From NCBI GenBank assembly GCA_009885895.1, contig VFJV01000131.1, positions 1-32,326 of the forward strand: DNA of 32,326 nucleotides. The letters run 5' to 3'. The notes beneath the pieces are model-generated. The model saw only the letters and a list, made by a program, of their open reading frames with translations. It did no database searches and had not been told where the DNA came from. Position numbers and translations under genes: made by a program. The stretch comes from Gammaproteobacteria bacterium (GTDB lineage: Bacteria > Pseudomonadota > Gammaproteobacteria > UBA1113). Below are positions 1 through 9,797 of the stretch, one piece after another. Numbering within the stretch: the first letter of the stretch is position 1; every line of letters starts with the position of its first letter.

Positions 1-354
1 ACCATTGATACCCAATCGGCTTGTTTATTGCTCTATCCTTTGGCCGAATGGGAAATTATTGAACGAAAATTAGAGGCTCTGCCTAGTTTTAATCCAGCAA
101 CCCGTCGTCTGCAAAGATTGCTAATAGGGCATGCGAGTGAAGTGGAAATGGACAATCAGGGGCGTATTTTAATTCCCCAATTGTTACGCGATTACGCCAA
201 ATTAGACAAGAGAGTCATGGTCGTAGGGCAAGGGCAAAAGTTTGAGTTGTGGAGTGATACCCTGTGGGATGCTCAACGTGAAATTTGGTTAGAAGAAGAT
301 AAGCAAATGAATAGCGATGGCTTGCCCACAGAATTGCAGCATATTTCGCTGTGA
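1..354 (+). CDS. mraZ: Transcriptional regulator MraZ (5' truncated by window edge)
   Basis: MraZ is the DNA-binding repressor that heads the dcw cluster and binds repeats in its own promoter. The reading frame is open from base 1, so the gene enters from the left; the first start-like codon inside the window (TTG at 28) is not the real start. The visible 117 residues cover the end of the first and all of the second SpoVT/AbrB-like half, including LLLYPLAEWEIIE, a QRLLIGHASEVEMD stretch and VMVVGQGQKFELW, which line up closely with E. coli MraZ. About 35 N-terminal residues and the autoregulated promoter are missing. The stop overlaps the GTG start of rsmH by 4 bases, indicating translational coupling. 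Identification is firm from recalled family sequence and gene order. Confidence 0.95.
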   Translation, partial: TIDTQSACLLLYPLAEWEIIERKLEALPSFNPATRRLQRLLIGHASEVEMDNQGRILIPQLLRDYAKLDKRVMVVGQGQKFELWSDTLWDAQREIWLEEDKQMNSDGLPTELQHISL

Positions 355-1301
355 CGGAACGAGCCATCACGGACAAAGCGGATCACGCCAGCGTATTGCT
401 GCAAGAGGTGATCACGGGTTTAGATATTAAGCCTAATGGCATCTATATAGAGGGTACTTTTGGCCGAGGCGGACATAGTTTAGCCATTTTAGAACAGTTG
501 AATGAAGATGGTCGTTTATATGCCTTAGATAAGGATGAAGCGGCCATCGCAGCAGGTAAAGCGATTACAGATAAACGCTTTACCCTGCAAAAAGGAAGTT
601 TTTCGGAAATAGAAAAATGGGCCAAACACTGGGGCATTTTAGGCAAAGTGGATGGCGTGCTATTAGATTTAGGAGTGTCTTCACCGCAGTTGGATGATGC
701 GACACGCGGCTTTTCTTTTCTAAGAGATGGGCCGTTGGATATGCGTATGGATGTGGAACAAGAGTTGACGGCAGCACACTGGTTGGCTGTGGCCTCTGAA
801 GAAGACATGGCTAGAGTGTTTAAGGAGTATGGTGAGGAAGCGTATGGACGGGCTATTGCGCGTGCCATCATTGCAGAACGATTAGAACGCCCATTGCAGA
901 CTACAAAGCAATTGGCAGATTTAGTCAGTGCAATGATACCGAAGGGTAAACAATGGCGCATGACAAAACATCCGGCTACACGTATTTTTCAAGCGATACG
1001 AATTTACATTAACGGTGAACTGGAAGCGTTGGAGGTTTTTTTACAACAAATTTTGCCTGTATTAGCGGTCAATGGTTGTATGGCCGTCATCAGTTTTCAT
1101 TCGCTAGAAGATCGTTTGGTAAAGCGATTTATACAGCAAGGGGCAAAGGGTGATCCTTACCCCAGAGATTTACCAATTAGAGGTGCCGAGGTGGTGCCAG
1201 GGATTAAAAAGGAAATAGTCAGCCGTGCGAGCGCAGAAGAGATAAATGATAATCCACGTGCACGCAGTGCTATTTTGAGGGTAATGAGGAAAATAAAATG
1301 A
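351..1301 (+). CDS. rsmH: 16S rRNA m4C1402 methyltransferase RsmH (MraW)
   Basis: An S-adenosylmethionine-dependent methyltransferase that modifies N4 of C1402 in the decoding centre of 16S rRNA. The 316-residue length is normal. Visible family motifs are HASVLLQEV near the N-terminus, the SAM-binding GTFGRGGHS, the LLDLGVSSPQLDDA block followed by GFSFLRDGPLDMRMD, KHPATRIFQAIRIYIN and the C-terminal SFHSLEDRLVKRF and NPRARSAILR. E. coli has DGTFGRGGHS at the SAM motif; here it is EGTFGRGGHS, a conservative change. The GTG start overlaps the mraZ stop (GTGA), and the stop overlaps the ftsL start (ATGA), so the three genes are translationally coupled within the dcw operon. Confidence 0.97.
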   Translation: MTERAITDKADHASVLLQEVITGLDIKPNGIYIEGTFGRGGHSLAILEQLNEDGRLYALDKDEAAIAAGKAITDKRFTLQKGSFSEIEKWAKHWGILGKVDGVLLDLGVSSPQLDDATRGFSFLRDGPLDMRMDVEQELTAAHWLAVASEEDMARVFKEYGEEAYGRAIARAIIAERLERPLQTTKQLADLVSAMIPKGKQWRMTKHPATRIFQAIRIYINGELEALEVFLQQILPVLAVNGCMAVISFHSLEDRLVKRFIQQGAKGDPYPRDLPIRGAEVVPGIKKEIVSRASAEEINDNPRARSAILRVMRKIK

Positions 1302-1630
1302 GTGCAGCCGCAAGAGCAATTTTAGCCAGCGATTTTACACGAGGTAGAATCAAAGATTTCATGCTAGAACGAGAAGTGTTGATAGCCTTTCTTTTGGCCT
1401 GCTTGTTATTAGGCAGTATGCTGGGGATTATCTACATTAGAGGGCATGAACGACAACTTACGAGCGAATTACAATACAGTCGTCAACAATACGATGATAT
1501 GACTTTAATGCATTCGCAATTACTATTGGAACAAGCCACCTGGTCACAACAAAGCCGCATACAAAATGTTGCTGAAACCAAGCTGAATATGCAGGTGCCT
1601 AGCAGTAAAAATGTCATTACGGTAGAGTAG
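1298..1630 (+). CDS. ftsL: Cell division protein FtsL
   Basis: FtsL is a small bitopic inner-membrane protein that forms the FtsQLB complex and activates septal peptidoglycan synthesis by FtsWI. The 110-residue product has a short cytoplasmic N-terminus, one hydrophobic segment at about residues 27-47 (VLIAFLLACLLLGSMLGIIYI) and a periplasmic part with heptad-like hydrophobic spacing, as expected for the FtsL coiled coil. Sequence conservation in this family is low, so the call rests on topology, size and position between rsmH and ftsI. The ATG overlaps the rsmH stop by 4 bases and the stop shares one base with the ftsI start. Confidence 0.9.
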   Translation: MSAAARAILASDFTRGRIKDFMLEREVLIAFLLACLLLGSMLGIIYIRGHERQLTSELQYSRQQYDDMTLMHSQLLLEQATWSQQSRIQNVAETKLNMQVPSSKNVITVE

Positions 1631-3300
1631 TGAGTTTTTATACACGCCATACGTGGCGATGGGTTATTTTATTAACCTGTTTAGCACTGGCATTCATAGG
1701 GTTATTGTGCAGATTTGTTCAACTGACTGTGATCGATAGGGCTTTTCTATTAAGACAGGGCGATGCGCGCAGTCAGCGCGTTATTGAACGTCCTGCCTTG
1801 CGTGGTATGATAACGGACAGGGATCATTATCCTTTAGCCATTACGACGCGCGTGTCCTCCATTTGGATTGACCCTCAAGAATTCGTAGTGACGCGCAATA
1901 ATCTTAGTGCTTTATCCGCATTGCTTAATGACAATGTCAGTGTGTTAGAGGCCCGTTTAAAATCAAATAACAACAAAGACTTCGTGTATTTAAAACGACA
2001 TATTTCACCGTACTTAGCCCAGAAAATTATGGCATTGCATTTGGAAGGCGTGCACAGTTTGAATGAATACCGCCGTTATTATCCGGAAGCAGAAGTGACT
2101 TCACAAGTCATAGGTTTTACCAACATCGATAACCAGGGCCAAGAAGGTATGGAGTTGGCTTACAATCAATGGTTAACAGGGGTGCCAGGAAAAGAAAAGG
2201 TTTTAAAAGATGGTGTAGGGCATGTGGTTGCTTTATTAGGGATGCTTCGTCCTGAAGAACCGGGCAAAGAATTGGCTTTAAGCTTAGATCACCGTATTCA
2301 ATATTTAGCGTATCGCGACCTGGCTGCAGCAGTCAGTGCCGTGGATGCGGTTGCGGGATCGGTGATAGTCTTAGATGTAAAGACTGGCGAAGTATTGGCG
2401 ATGGCCAATGCACCGTCTTACAATCCTAATCAAGGGATTAATCCTACTATGCTAAATTCGGTACGCAACCGCTGTGTGACCGACAGTTTTGAACCCGGTT
2501 CTACGACTAAAGCCATGAGTTTAGCCAATGTATTGGCTCAGGGAAAATATACACCCGACAGTTTAGTGGATACCAATCCAGGTTGGTATATACTCAATGG
2601 GCATAGGGTCAGTGATCCAGAAGGCAACAATGGCGTGATTAATATGACGACGGTGTTGGTGAAATCCAGTAACGTGGGTACAGCGAAATTAACGTTGACG
2701 ACGCCACCCAATAGTTTATGGGAATTATTGCATAAAATGGGTTATGGGCAATTGACGGGCAGCGGTTTTCCAGGCGAGGTGAAGGGTAGTTTACCCTTGC
2801 ATAAGTGGTCCGATTTTAGTTTGGCGGCCCTATCCTTCGGTTATGGATTATCGGCAACGCCTTTGCAGGTGGCCAATGCCTACGCCACCATTGCCCGCGG
2901 AGGCATTAAAATGCCTATTAGTATGGTTAAGGTATCAGAAATACCGCAAGGCGAGCGGGTTATGGATGCAAAAATAGCGGGAGCAGTAAAGAGGATGCTA
3001 GAAGCCGTAGTGGAACAGGCTGCCGTGAAGGGACAAGTTTCGGGTTATAGGGTGTTGGGCAAAACGGGAACAACACGTGTGCTAGATTCTACAGGCCATT
3101 ACGATCCAAAGCGGCATATGGCTTTTTTTGTAGGCGCAGCACCGGCTTCTGATCCTAGGCTGGTGGTGATGGTGCTATTACAGGAGCCACATAAAGGCTA
3201 TTATAGTGCGCAAATTTTGGCCCCTGCTTTTAGCCAAATTATGGGCGGTGCTCTAAGGGTACTGGATATTGCACCCGATAAAGAGGATAATAAGGGCTGA
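1630..3300 (+). CDS. ftsI: Septal transpeptidase FtsI (penicillin-binding protein 3)
   Basis: This class B penicillin-binding protein cross-links septal peptidoglycan together with FtsW. The 556-residue product has an N-terminal membrane anchor at about residues 10-32, the pedestal domain with RGMITDRDHYPLA, and a transpeptidase domain with all three catalytic motifs: S291-T-T-K294 (in FEPGSTTK), S346-S-N348 and K478-T-G480. It ends soon after the fold, as E. coli PBP3 does. The start is GTG and overlaps the ftsL stop by one base. The usual partner gene ftsW is not in this window, because the dcw cluster breaks after murD. Beta-lactams would target S291. Confidence 0.97.
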   Translation: MSFYTRHTWRWVILLTCLALAFIGLLCRFVQLTVIDRAFLLRQGDARSQRVIERPALRGMITDRDHYPLAITTRVSSIWIDPQEFVVTRNNLSALSALLNDNVSVLEARLKSNNNKDFVYLKRHISPYLAQKIMALHLEGVHSLNEYRRYYPEAEVTSQVIGFTNIDNQGQEGMELAYNQWLTGVPGKEKVLKDGVGHVVALLGMLRPEEPGKELALSLDHRIQYLAYRDLAAAVSAVDAVAGSVIVLDVKTGEVLAMANAPSYNPNQGINPTMLNSVRNRCVTDSFEPGSTTKAMSLANVLAQGKYTPDSLVDTNPGWYILNGHRVSDPEGNNGVINMTTVLVKSSNVGTAKLTLTTPPNSLWELLHKMGYGQLTGSGFPGEVKGSLPLHKWSDFSLAALSFGYGLSATPLQVANAYATIARGGIKMPISMVKVSEIPQGERVMDAKIAGAVKRMLEAVVEQAAVKGQVSGYRVLGKTGTTRVLDSTGHYDPKRHMAFFVGAAPASDPRLVVMVLLQEPHKGYYSAQILAPAFSQIMGGALRVLDIAPDKEDNKG

Positions 3301-3338
3301 TTTAGTCTACAATTATAATCTCCTAGAGCAGATAAGAC

Positions 3339-4844
3339 ATGATAAAACTCAGCCAGTTGTGTAAAGATTTTACGGATATCGATCCGGATGCAGATCTTGA
3401 TATCCAGGATCTGTGTACCGATAGTCGGGATGCTAAACCCGGCGATTTGTTTATTGCACGTCGTGGTGAATTGAGCGATGCCCGGCAATTTGTGGGCGAG
3501 GCCTTAAAAAAAGGCGTTGCCGCAGTTCTGTATGAAATTGCTGATGGCAAAGGGTTGTCTATGCAGCAGCTAGAAGGCTGGGATCCCAAGGTACCTCTTT
3601 TGCCGGTTAATCGTATAGATGAAATCCTAGGACCCTTGGCCAAACGTTTTTTTAACGATCCCACGCGCAACATGGCACTTATTGGGGTGACGGGTACCAA
3701 TGGAAAAACATCGTGCACACATTATATTGCTCAAGCGTTGCGAGCGCTACAATTACCCTGCGGGGTCATTGGCACTTTGGGTTATGGTTTGCACCATGCG
3801 TTAATTCCCAGTACACATACCACCCCCGATGTCATTACCTTGAATCGCTATTGTAGGCAATTAAAGCAAGAAGGTGCTCGTGCTATTGCCCTAGAAGTTT
3901 CATCACACGCCTTAGAGCAAAAACGTATTTCCGGCTTGCAACTGCATATGGCGATATTAACGAATTTAACGCGCGATCATTTAGATTATCACCAGACTAT
4001 GGCGGCTTATGCGCAGGCTAAGCGGAAATTATTTAATCATCCAGGCTTAAAATTAGCCATTATTAACGCAGAAGATGAATTTGGATTGGGTCTATTAAAA
4101 AGTTTGCCGAATAACTTGAATAAATTGGCTTATGCTATTGATGATCCCGTTAAGGACTTAGGCAACATTCCACAAATTTACGCTACTGATATCGTCTTAT
4201 CAAATCAAGGATTGCAATTTAAGGTGCAAACCCCCATGGGGGAAATTTTGGCTGAAACAACTTTATTGGGCCGTTTTAATGTGGCGAACGTATTGGCAAG
4301 CATTGCCGCATTGTTAGGACTTAATTTTTCTATTCGCGATATTGAAAAAGTATTGCCTTTATTGCAAAGCGTTAACGGTCGCATGCAAATGTTGGGTGGG
4401 CAAGGCTTGCCCCGCGTGGTGATTGATTATGCGCATACACCGGATGCGTTAGCGCAAGTTTTATTGGCTGTTAAAGCACATAACCCAGATCGTATTATTT
4501 GCATTTTTGGATGCGGTGGCGATAGAGACAAGGGGAAAAGACCTTTCATGGGTAAAATTGCTGAAACGTATAGCGATTATTGCATTATCACCAATGACAA
4601 TCCTCGTCATGAAAAACCGATGCGCATTGCCGAAGAAATTGCAACTGGGATGACGCAAAAGGCTACACGTACCATTGTGTTAGATCGTAAAGAAGCCATA
4701 TTAGAAGGCATTCATAAAGCGGGTTTGAATGATATAGTCTTGATTGCAGGTAAAGGGCATGAAACATATCAGCAAATTGGGGATGTTAAATACCCTCTTT
4801 CTGATATGCAAATTGCGCTGGATGCATTGAAAACCATACGATAA
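3339..4844 (+). CDS. murE: UDP-MurNAc-L-Ala-D-Glu:meso-diaminopimelate ligase MurE
   Basis: A cytoplasmic ATP-dependent Mur ligase that adds the third amino acid to the peptidoglycan stem peptide. The 501-residue product has the N-terminal UDP-binding domain, the ATP-binding loop GVTGTNGKTS (Lys123), the DHLDYHQTM segment whose residues help position the substrate, and the C-terminal domain with GCGGDRDKGKRP. Motif DNPR at residues 420-423 (DNPRHEKP) is the signature for meso-diaminopimelate rather than lysine, so the organism should have Gram-negative A1gamma murein. A 38-base gap separates it from ftsI, with a purine-rich AGAGCAGATAAG stretch before the ATG acting as a weak ribosome binding site. 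Confidence 0.97.
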   Translation: MIKLSQLCKDFTDIDPDADLDIQDLCTDSRDAKPGDLFIARRGELSDARQFVGEALKKGVAAVLYEIADGKGLSMQQLEGWDPKVPLLPVNRIDEILGPLAKRFFNDPTRNMALIGVTGTNGKTSCTHYIAQALRALQLPCGVIGTLGYGLHHALIPSTHTTPDVITLNRYCRQLKQEGARAIALEVSSHALEQKRISGLQLHMAILTNLTRDHLDYHQTMAAYAQAKRKLFNHPGLKLAIINAEDEFGLGLLKSLPNNLNKLAYAIDDPVKDLGNIPQIYATDIVLSNQGLQFKVQTPMGEILAETTLLGRFNVANVLASIAALLGLNFSIRDIEKVLPLLQSVNGRMQMLGGQGLPRVVIDYAHTPDALAQVLLAVKAHNPDRIICIFGCGGDRDKGKRPFMGKIAETYSDYCIITNDNPRHEKPMRIAEEIATGMTQKATRTIVLDRKEAILEGIHKAGLNDIVLIAGKGHETYQQIGDVKYPLSDMQIALDALKTIR

Positions 4845-4865
4845 TAAATAAAAAAGAGGCAGACC

Positions 4866-6215
4866 GTGGCGCATTTTAAATTTTCAGAATTGCTTAAACC
4901 GTTAGACGCACATCGTTCCGGTGCGGATGTAAGCTTTAGCTCCGTTACCATCGATTCACGCGAGATTAAAACAGGCGATTTATTTATCGCTATCAAAGGA
5001 CCGAACTTCGATGGTCATAATTTTATAAACGAAGCACAAAAACAAGGCGCTTGCGCAGTGATGGTCGAAAAAGATGTACACAGCGATTTACCTGTATTAA
5101 AGGTTGACGATACCCGTCTAGCTTTAGGCCGTTTGGGTGCTTTACGTCGCGCGCAGCTAGCCGATTTACCCCTCATCGCTGTCACCGGCAGTTGCGGTAA
5201 AACGACAACCAAAACGATGATGGCGGCAATTTTAGAGCAAAAAGGACATGTTTTGGCTACAGAAGGTACGTTGAATAATGATTACGGTGTGCCCTTAACC
5301 TTATTAAAATTACAAGAACAACACGATTATGCGGTGATTGAAATGGGCGCTAATCATTTTGAAGAAATCGCGTATCTAACGCAAATGGCTAAACCCCACG
5401 TGACGGTGATCACGAATGCGGGCCCGGTACATTTAGAAGGATTTGGCAATGTTTATGGTGTGGCACAAGCGAAGGGTGAAATCTTTAGAGGTTTAATTCC
5501 GAGTGGGGTTGCGGTATTAAATGCCGATGATGCCCATTTTGAATATTGGCAAGCCTTGGTATTTGAACGCAAGAAAGTAAGGTTTGGCGAAAATGCACAA
5601 GCGGATTATCGTGCGGTTGATATTGGTATCAATGCACAACATAGACCTGAATTCCGTTTATGTAGTCCTCTAGGTGAAATCAAAATTACGTTGCCTATTT
5701 TAGGGCGGCATAATATCTTGAATGCCTTAGCCGCAGCGGCCGCTACCGCGCAACTCGGTGCCAGTTTAAAGGATATACAACAAGGTTTGTCACAGATACA
5801 GGCGGTCAATAAAAGGCTGAATGAATATCACGGCCATCAAGGTGAAATGATTATAGACGACAGCTACAATGCTAATCCCGCCGGTATGGCGGCAGCATTA
5901 TCGGTACTGATGGAGTACCCAGGCAAACGTATCATGGTATTGGGAAGCATGGGTGAACTAGGGGATTTAAGCGAAGATTATCATTATGCTTTAGGGCAGC
6001 AAATTCGTGAAATGGGTGTAGATATTTTATTGGCCGTGGGAGATTTAACCTTGCATACCGTGAATGCATTTGGTGCAGGGGCTCGTCATTTTAACGATCA
6101 AGATACGCTGCTAGCAGAATTAAATCCATTACTCTCTAAAGAGGTGGTGGTGCTGATTAAGGGCTCTCGTTTTATGAAAATGGAAAACATTGTGCAAGAA
6201 TTAATAAAAGGATAA
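4866..6215 (+). CDS. murF: UDP-MurNAc-tripeptide D-Ala-D-Ala ligase MurF
   Basis: MurF adds D-alanyl-D-alanine to UDP-MurNAc-tripeptide, completing the soluble pentapeptide precursor. The 449-residue product carries the ATP loop GSCGKTTTK (Lys112), [25 protein letters not shown], the adenine-site region [10 protein letters not shown], and the C-terminal [12 protein letters not shown] and VLGSMGELG blocks, all typical of MurF. The start is GTG, 21 bases after the murE stop and preceded by AAAAAAGAGG, a good ribosome binding site. The stop lies 7 bases before mraY. Confidence 0.97.
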   Translation: MAHFKFSELLKPLDAHRSGADVSFSSVTIDSREIKTGDLFIAIKGPNFDGHNFINEAQKQGACAVMVEKDVHSDLPVLKVDDTRLALGRLGALRRAQLADLPLIAVTGSCGKTTTKTMMAAILEQKGHVLATEGTLNNDYGVPLTLLKLQEQHDYAVIEMGANHFEEIAYLTQMAKPHVTVITNAGPVHLEGFGNVYGVAQAKGEIFRGLIPSGVAVLNADDAHFEYWQALVFERKKVRFGENAQADYRAVDIGINAQHRPEFRLCSPLGEIKITLPILGRHNILNALAAAAATAQLGASLKDIQQGLSQIQAVNKRLNEYHGHQGEMIIDDSYNANPAGMAAALSVLMEYPGKRIMVLGSMGELGDLSEDYHYALGQQIREMGVDILLAVGDLTLHTVNAFGAGARHFNDQDTLLAELNPLLSKEVVVLIKGSRFMKMENIVQELIKG

Positions 6216-6222
6216 TCAATCG

Positions 6223-7305
6223 ATGATAGAATTATTGGGGCGCTGGCTTGCGCATTATTATCATGGCTTTAACATCGTTCAGTATTCAACCTTGCGTGCG
6301 CTGCTAGCGTCGTTAACCGCATTGGTCTTGTCCTTGTGGCTAGGTCCGAAGATGATCGCTTATTTAAAACGATTGCAAATAGGCCAATCGGTGCGTGATG
6401 ATGGTCCTAAAACTCATTTATCAAAATCAGGTACGCCCACTATGGGCGGTGCATTTATTGTTTTATCCGTCGTTATGACCACTTTATTATGGGCAGATTT
6501 AGAAAATCTTTATATTTGGTTGATTCTTATTGTTCTTTGTGGTTTTGCGGCTATAGGCTGGGTAGATGATTATCGCAAGGTGACCTTAAAAAATAGCAAG
6601 GGTTTAGCCGGGCGCTATAAATATTTTTGGCAATCGGTTTTGGGCATCGGTGTAGCCATAGCCTTATATCTCATGGCGCATAATTCCATAGAAACAGAAT
6701 TGTATATTCCTTTTATTAAAAGTGTGCACCCGCAATTGGGTCTAGGCTTTATTATATTGGCGTATTTTGTGATTGTAGGTTCTAGCAATGCGGTTAATTT
6801 AACCGATGGTCTAGATGGATTGGCTATATTGCCCATCGTTTTAGTCGGTGGTGGTTTGGGTATTTTTGCGTATTTAACGGGAAATATTCAATTTTCAGCA
6901 TATTTACACATTCCTTATGTTCCTGGCGTGGGAGAATTAGCGGTTTTTTGTGGTGCTCTTGTAGGCGCGGGTTTAGGCTTTTTGTGGTTTAACAGTTATC
7001 CCGCTCAAGTTTTCATGGGGGATGTGGGTGCATTGTCATTAGGGGCTGCTTTAGGTTGTGTGGCGGTGATGGTGCGTCAAGAAATTGTTTTGTTTATCAT
7101 GGGCGGGTTGTTTGTGGCCGAAACGGCATCTGTGATATTGCAAGTAGGGTATTTTAAAATGACACACAAGCGCATTTTTCGCATGGCACCTTTACACCAT
7201 CATTTTGAGTTAAAGGGGTGGGCAGAGCCCAAGGTCATCGTACGATTTTGGATTGTCACGGTTATTTTAGTTTTATGCGGTTTGTTGACTTTGAAGGTGC
7301 GTTAA
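6223..7305 (+). CDS. mraY: Phospho-MurNAc-pentapeptide transferase MraY
   Basis: A polytopic inner-membrane enzyme that transfers phospho-MurNAc-pentapeptide to undecaprenyl phosphate, giving lipid I. The 360-residue length equals the E. coli enzyme. Catalytic and cofactor motifs are present: D115-D116 in [18 protein letters not shown] with Asp195, [11 protein letters not shown] and the histidine-rich [10 protein letters not shown] loop near residue 325. About ten hydrophobic segments can be read along the sequence. AAAAGGATAATC upstream of the ATG gives a good ribosome binding site inside the murF tail. Confidence 0.98.
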   Translation: MIELLGRWLAHYYHGFNIVQYSTLRALLASLTALVLSLWLGPKMIAYLKRLQIGQSVRDDGPKTHLSKSGTPTMGGAFIVLSVVMTTLLWADLENLYIWLILIVLCGFAAIGWVDDYRKVTLKNSKGLAGRYKYFWQSVLGIGVAIALYLMAHNSIETELYIPFIKSVHPQLGLGFIILAYFVIVGSSNAVNLTDGLDGLAILPIVLVGGGLGIFAYLTGNIQFSAYLHIPYVPGVGELAVFCGALVGAGLGFLWFNSYPAQVFMGDVGALSLGAALGCVAVMVRQEIVLFIMGGLFVAETASVILQVGYFKMTHKRIFRMAPLHHHFELKGWAEPKVIVRFWIVTVILVLCGLLTLKVR

Positions 7306-7306
7306 A

Positions 7307-8650
7307 GTGATTGCTCTGGATAAGCAGTACATCGTTGTAGGTTTAGGCGAAACGGGCTTGTCCGTCGTCCATTTTCTAAATGCACACCGTGTAAATTGGT
7401 GCGCGGTGGATACGCGTGATGAACCGCCAGGCATAGGTGCCTTGCGTGGCGAGTTTCCGCATAATGATATACATACGGGCCCTTTGAAGCTCAGTTATTT
7501 TCAAGACGTGGATGAAATTATTTTAAGTCCGGGTTTGTCGCCACATCAACCCGTTCTAGAGCAGTTAGCCCTACAGGGAATTCCGATTATCGGCGATATA
7601 GAATTATTTGCGCGTGCGCATTTTGGGAACGTTGTGGGTATTACGGGTTCTAACGCTAAATCTACCGTGACGACTTTGGTCGCTAAAATGGCAGAAAAGG
7701 CGGGTTTAGCCATGCGCATGGGTGGCAATATTGGCATTACGGCTTTGTCCTTATTACCAGACACTAAAGAGGTTACGCATGTATTGGAGTTGTCTAGTTT
7801 TCAATTGGATACGACGCATACCTTAGCTTTAGAAGTGGCGTGTATTTTAAATATTACGGCCGATCATTTAGACCGTTATGCTTCTTTGCAAGAGTATATA
7901 GCGTCTAAGCAAAGAATTTATCGCCATGCAGGCCATATTGTCGTGAATCGGGATGACGAGAATACCTATCCTAAAAATAACCAGGCTATTAGTACTAGTT
8001 TTGGTTTATCTCAGCCTAAAGAAAAAGAATTTGGTTTAATCAGTCGCGATAACACAGATTATTTGGCTTATGGTGATGAGTTATTATTGGATGTGGCCGA
8101 ATTGCCTTTACAAGGGCGACACAATTGGAGCAATGCTTTAGCGGCGTTGGCTATAGGCCATTGTTTAGGTTTAGCCTTTTCGACCATGTGTGATGTGCTG
8201 CGCAGCTTTCATGGCTTGGCGCATCGTTGCCAAGTCGTGATCAAGAAAGGTGATATCACCTGGTATAATGATTCCAAAGGTACCAATGTAGGCGCAACCT
8301 TGGCTGCTATTGCGGGGTTGCAATTGCCACAAAAAAAACATTTAATTCTAATTGCGGGCGGAATAGCTAAGGGTGCCGATTTTTCGCCATTGCGTCATAT
8401 TGTGAGTGAAAGCGTTAAATTACTTATTGTATATGGTCAAGATAAGGCGATTATACAACAGGCTTTAACGGGCAGTACCGATATTGTGGATGTAGAGGAT
8501 CTGCGTGCAGCGGTCGCATTGGCGGCAGAAAAAGCATCTTCTGGCGATGTGGTTTTATTTTCACCCGCCTGCGCCAGTTTTGATATGTTTAATAATTATG
8601 AGCATCGCGGTGAATTGTATTGCCAATGGGTATTGGAGCAGTTGCGTTAA
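7307..8650 (+). CDS. murD: UDP-MurNAc-L-alanine:D-glutamate ligase MurD
   Basis: MurD adds D-glutamate to UDP-MurNAc-L-alanine in the cytoplasm. The 447-residue product has the N-terminal UDP-binding fold (VVGLGETGLSVV), the ATP loop G114-S-N-A-K118-S-T, LELSSFQLD, NITADHLDRY, AHRCQVV and DSKGTNVGAT, and ends with SPACASFDMFNNYEHRG. Alanine replaces the usual glycine before Lys118; as I recall, Pseudomonas MurD has the same GSNAKST, so this is not a defect. The start is GTG one base after the mraY stop, implying coupling. In most gammaproteobacteria ftsW, murG and murC follow directly, but here the next gene is an unrelated convergent aldolase. Confidence 0.97.
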   Translation: MIALDKQYIVVGLGETGLSVVHFLNAHRVNWCAVDTRDEPPGIGALRGEFPHNDIHTGPLKLSYFQDVDEIILSPGLSPHQPVLEQLALQGIPIIGDIELFARAHFGNVVGITGSNAKSTVTTLVAKMAEKAGLAMRMGGNIGITALSLLPDTKEVTHVLELSSFQLDTTHTLALEVACILNITADHLDRYASLQEYIASKQRIYRHAGHIVVNRDDENTYPKNNQAISTSFGLSQPKEKEFGLISRDNTDYLAYGDELLLDVAELPLQGRHNWSNALAALAIGHCLGLAFSTMCDVLRSFHGLAHRCQVVIKKGDITWYNDSKGTNVGATLAAIAGLQLPQKKHLILIAGGIAKGADFSPLRHIVSESVKLLIVYGQDKAIIQQALTGSTDIVDVEDLRAAVALAAEKASSGDVVLFSPACASFDMFNNYEHRGELYCQWVLEQLR

Positions 8651-8679
8651 AGCCAACTGCTATGAGTATGTCTTAGAAA

Positions 8680-9699
8680 TTACTGTGTAGCATGGCTAAC
8701 AAAATCAGCAATCTCTTCTACCTTTGTATCAAACGACGTCATTAAACGCACTTCTGATAAACGCTCATCCCATACATGAAAATGGTAGCGCGTTTTCAAC
8801 TTTTCAATTAAAGCTGTGGGCATAATGGCAAAAATGGCATTGGCATCAACGGGCTGCGTAATCTGGATGGATTTAATTTTTCTTAATCCTTGTGCCATAT
8901 GTTGCGCCATGGTATTAGCGTGACGGGCATTATTTAACCATAGATCATTAGAGAATAAAGCCTGAAATTGCGCTGAGATAAAACGCATTTTAGATGCGAG
9001 CTGCATGTTTTGTTTTCGGGTATATAAAAATGATTTGGCCAGTAGGGGATTCAAGAAAACGACGGCCTCCCCCATCATCATCCCATTTTTAGTACCACCA
9101 AATGACAGTACATCCACACCAGCGGCTTCTACAATGGTTTTTAAATTGATTGTCAAACTGGCTGCGGCATTCGCAAGGCGTGCGCCATCCATGTGTAAAT
9201 ATAATCCATGTGCTTTGGCAAAATCCGAAAGTTCTCGTAATTCATCTAATGTATAAACGGTACCATATTCAGTGGACTGGCTGATGGATATAACCCGCGC
9301 TTGCACATAGTGTTGATCACCAATGCGTTGTAATTGTGTCCGTACTCCCTCGACGGTTATTTTCCCCTGCGTGGCTGGAACCAGCAACAGTTTACAACCC
9401 ACTATTTTTTCAGGGGCACCGCATTCATCGACTTGAATATGGGCCTTTTCGGCACAAATGACTGATTCATGGCTCTGGGTCATGGCACATAGCGCGCTTA
9501 CATTAGCACCTGTGCCATTGAAGACAAAAAAGGCTTCGGCATGATTACCCAGATGGCACTTAAATTGTTGTATAGCGGCTGCTGTGATGTCATCGCCACC
9601 ATAAGCAACAGCAGGCCCGTCATTCGCAGTCAAAATGGCTTTCATTACTTCAGGATGAACGCCTGCATAATTGTCACTGGCAAAATTTATTTTTTTCAT
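8680..9699 (-). CDS. ltaE: Low-specificity L-threonine aldolase
   Basis: A PLP-dependent fold-type I enzyme that cleaves L-threonine and L-allo-threonine to glycine and acetaldehyde. The 339-residue product begins INFASDNYAGVHPEVM, with an AYGGDD segment at about residue 32 and HMDGARLANAAAS, where Asp171 should contact the PLP ring nitrogen. FGGTKNG supplies the PLP lysine, Lys204. GAGG six bases before the ATG is a good ribosome binding site. The gene is convergent with murD across a 29-base gap and lies downstream of the lipoprotein gene, from which it is separated by a terminator, so it probably has its own weak promoter. The family also includes related beta-eliminating enzymes, but this motif set favours the aldolase. 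Confidence 0.93.
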   Translation of the reverse strand: MKKINFASDNYAGVHPEVMKAILTANDGPAVAYGGDDITAAAIQQFKCHLGNHAEAFFVFNGTGANVSALCAMTQSHESVICAEKAHIQVDECGAPEKIVGCKLLLVPATQGKITVEGVRTQLQRIGDQHYVQARVISISQSTEYGTVYTLDELRELSDFAKAHGLYLHMDGARLANAAASLTINLKTIVEAAGVDVLSFGGTKNGMMMGEAVVFLNPLLAKSFLYTRKQNMQLASKMRFISAQFQALFSNDLWLNNARHANTMAQHMAQGLRKIKSIQITQPVDANAIFAIMPTALIEKLKTRYHFHVWDERLSEVRLMTSFDTKVEEIADFVSHATQ

Positions 9700-9751
9700 G
9701 TCTGCCTCTTCCTTTCTAGAATTGAGATCCTATGTAGGTGCGAAATCAAGG

Positions 9752-9780
9752 AAAAAGGGCAACCTTTTGCTGTTGTCCCT
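9752..9780 (-). terminator. Rho-independent terminator after the glycine-zipper lipoprotein gene
   Basis: Read on the minus strand, AGGGACAAC and GTTGCCCT form a stem with one bulged base and an 8-base loop, followed immediately by TTTTT. It lies 18 bases past the lipoprotein stop codon and before ltaE, so it should end the lipoprotein transcript. Seen directly in the sequence; activity is inferred. Confidence 0.75.
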
Positions 9781-9797
9781 AAGATAGTAGAGCCTTT

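Noticed and set aside
7643-7669. MurD ATP loop GSNAKST lacking the usual glycine before lysine
   Set aside because: As I recall, the same alanine occurs in functional Pseudomonas MurD, and all other MurD motifs are intact.
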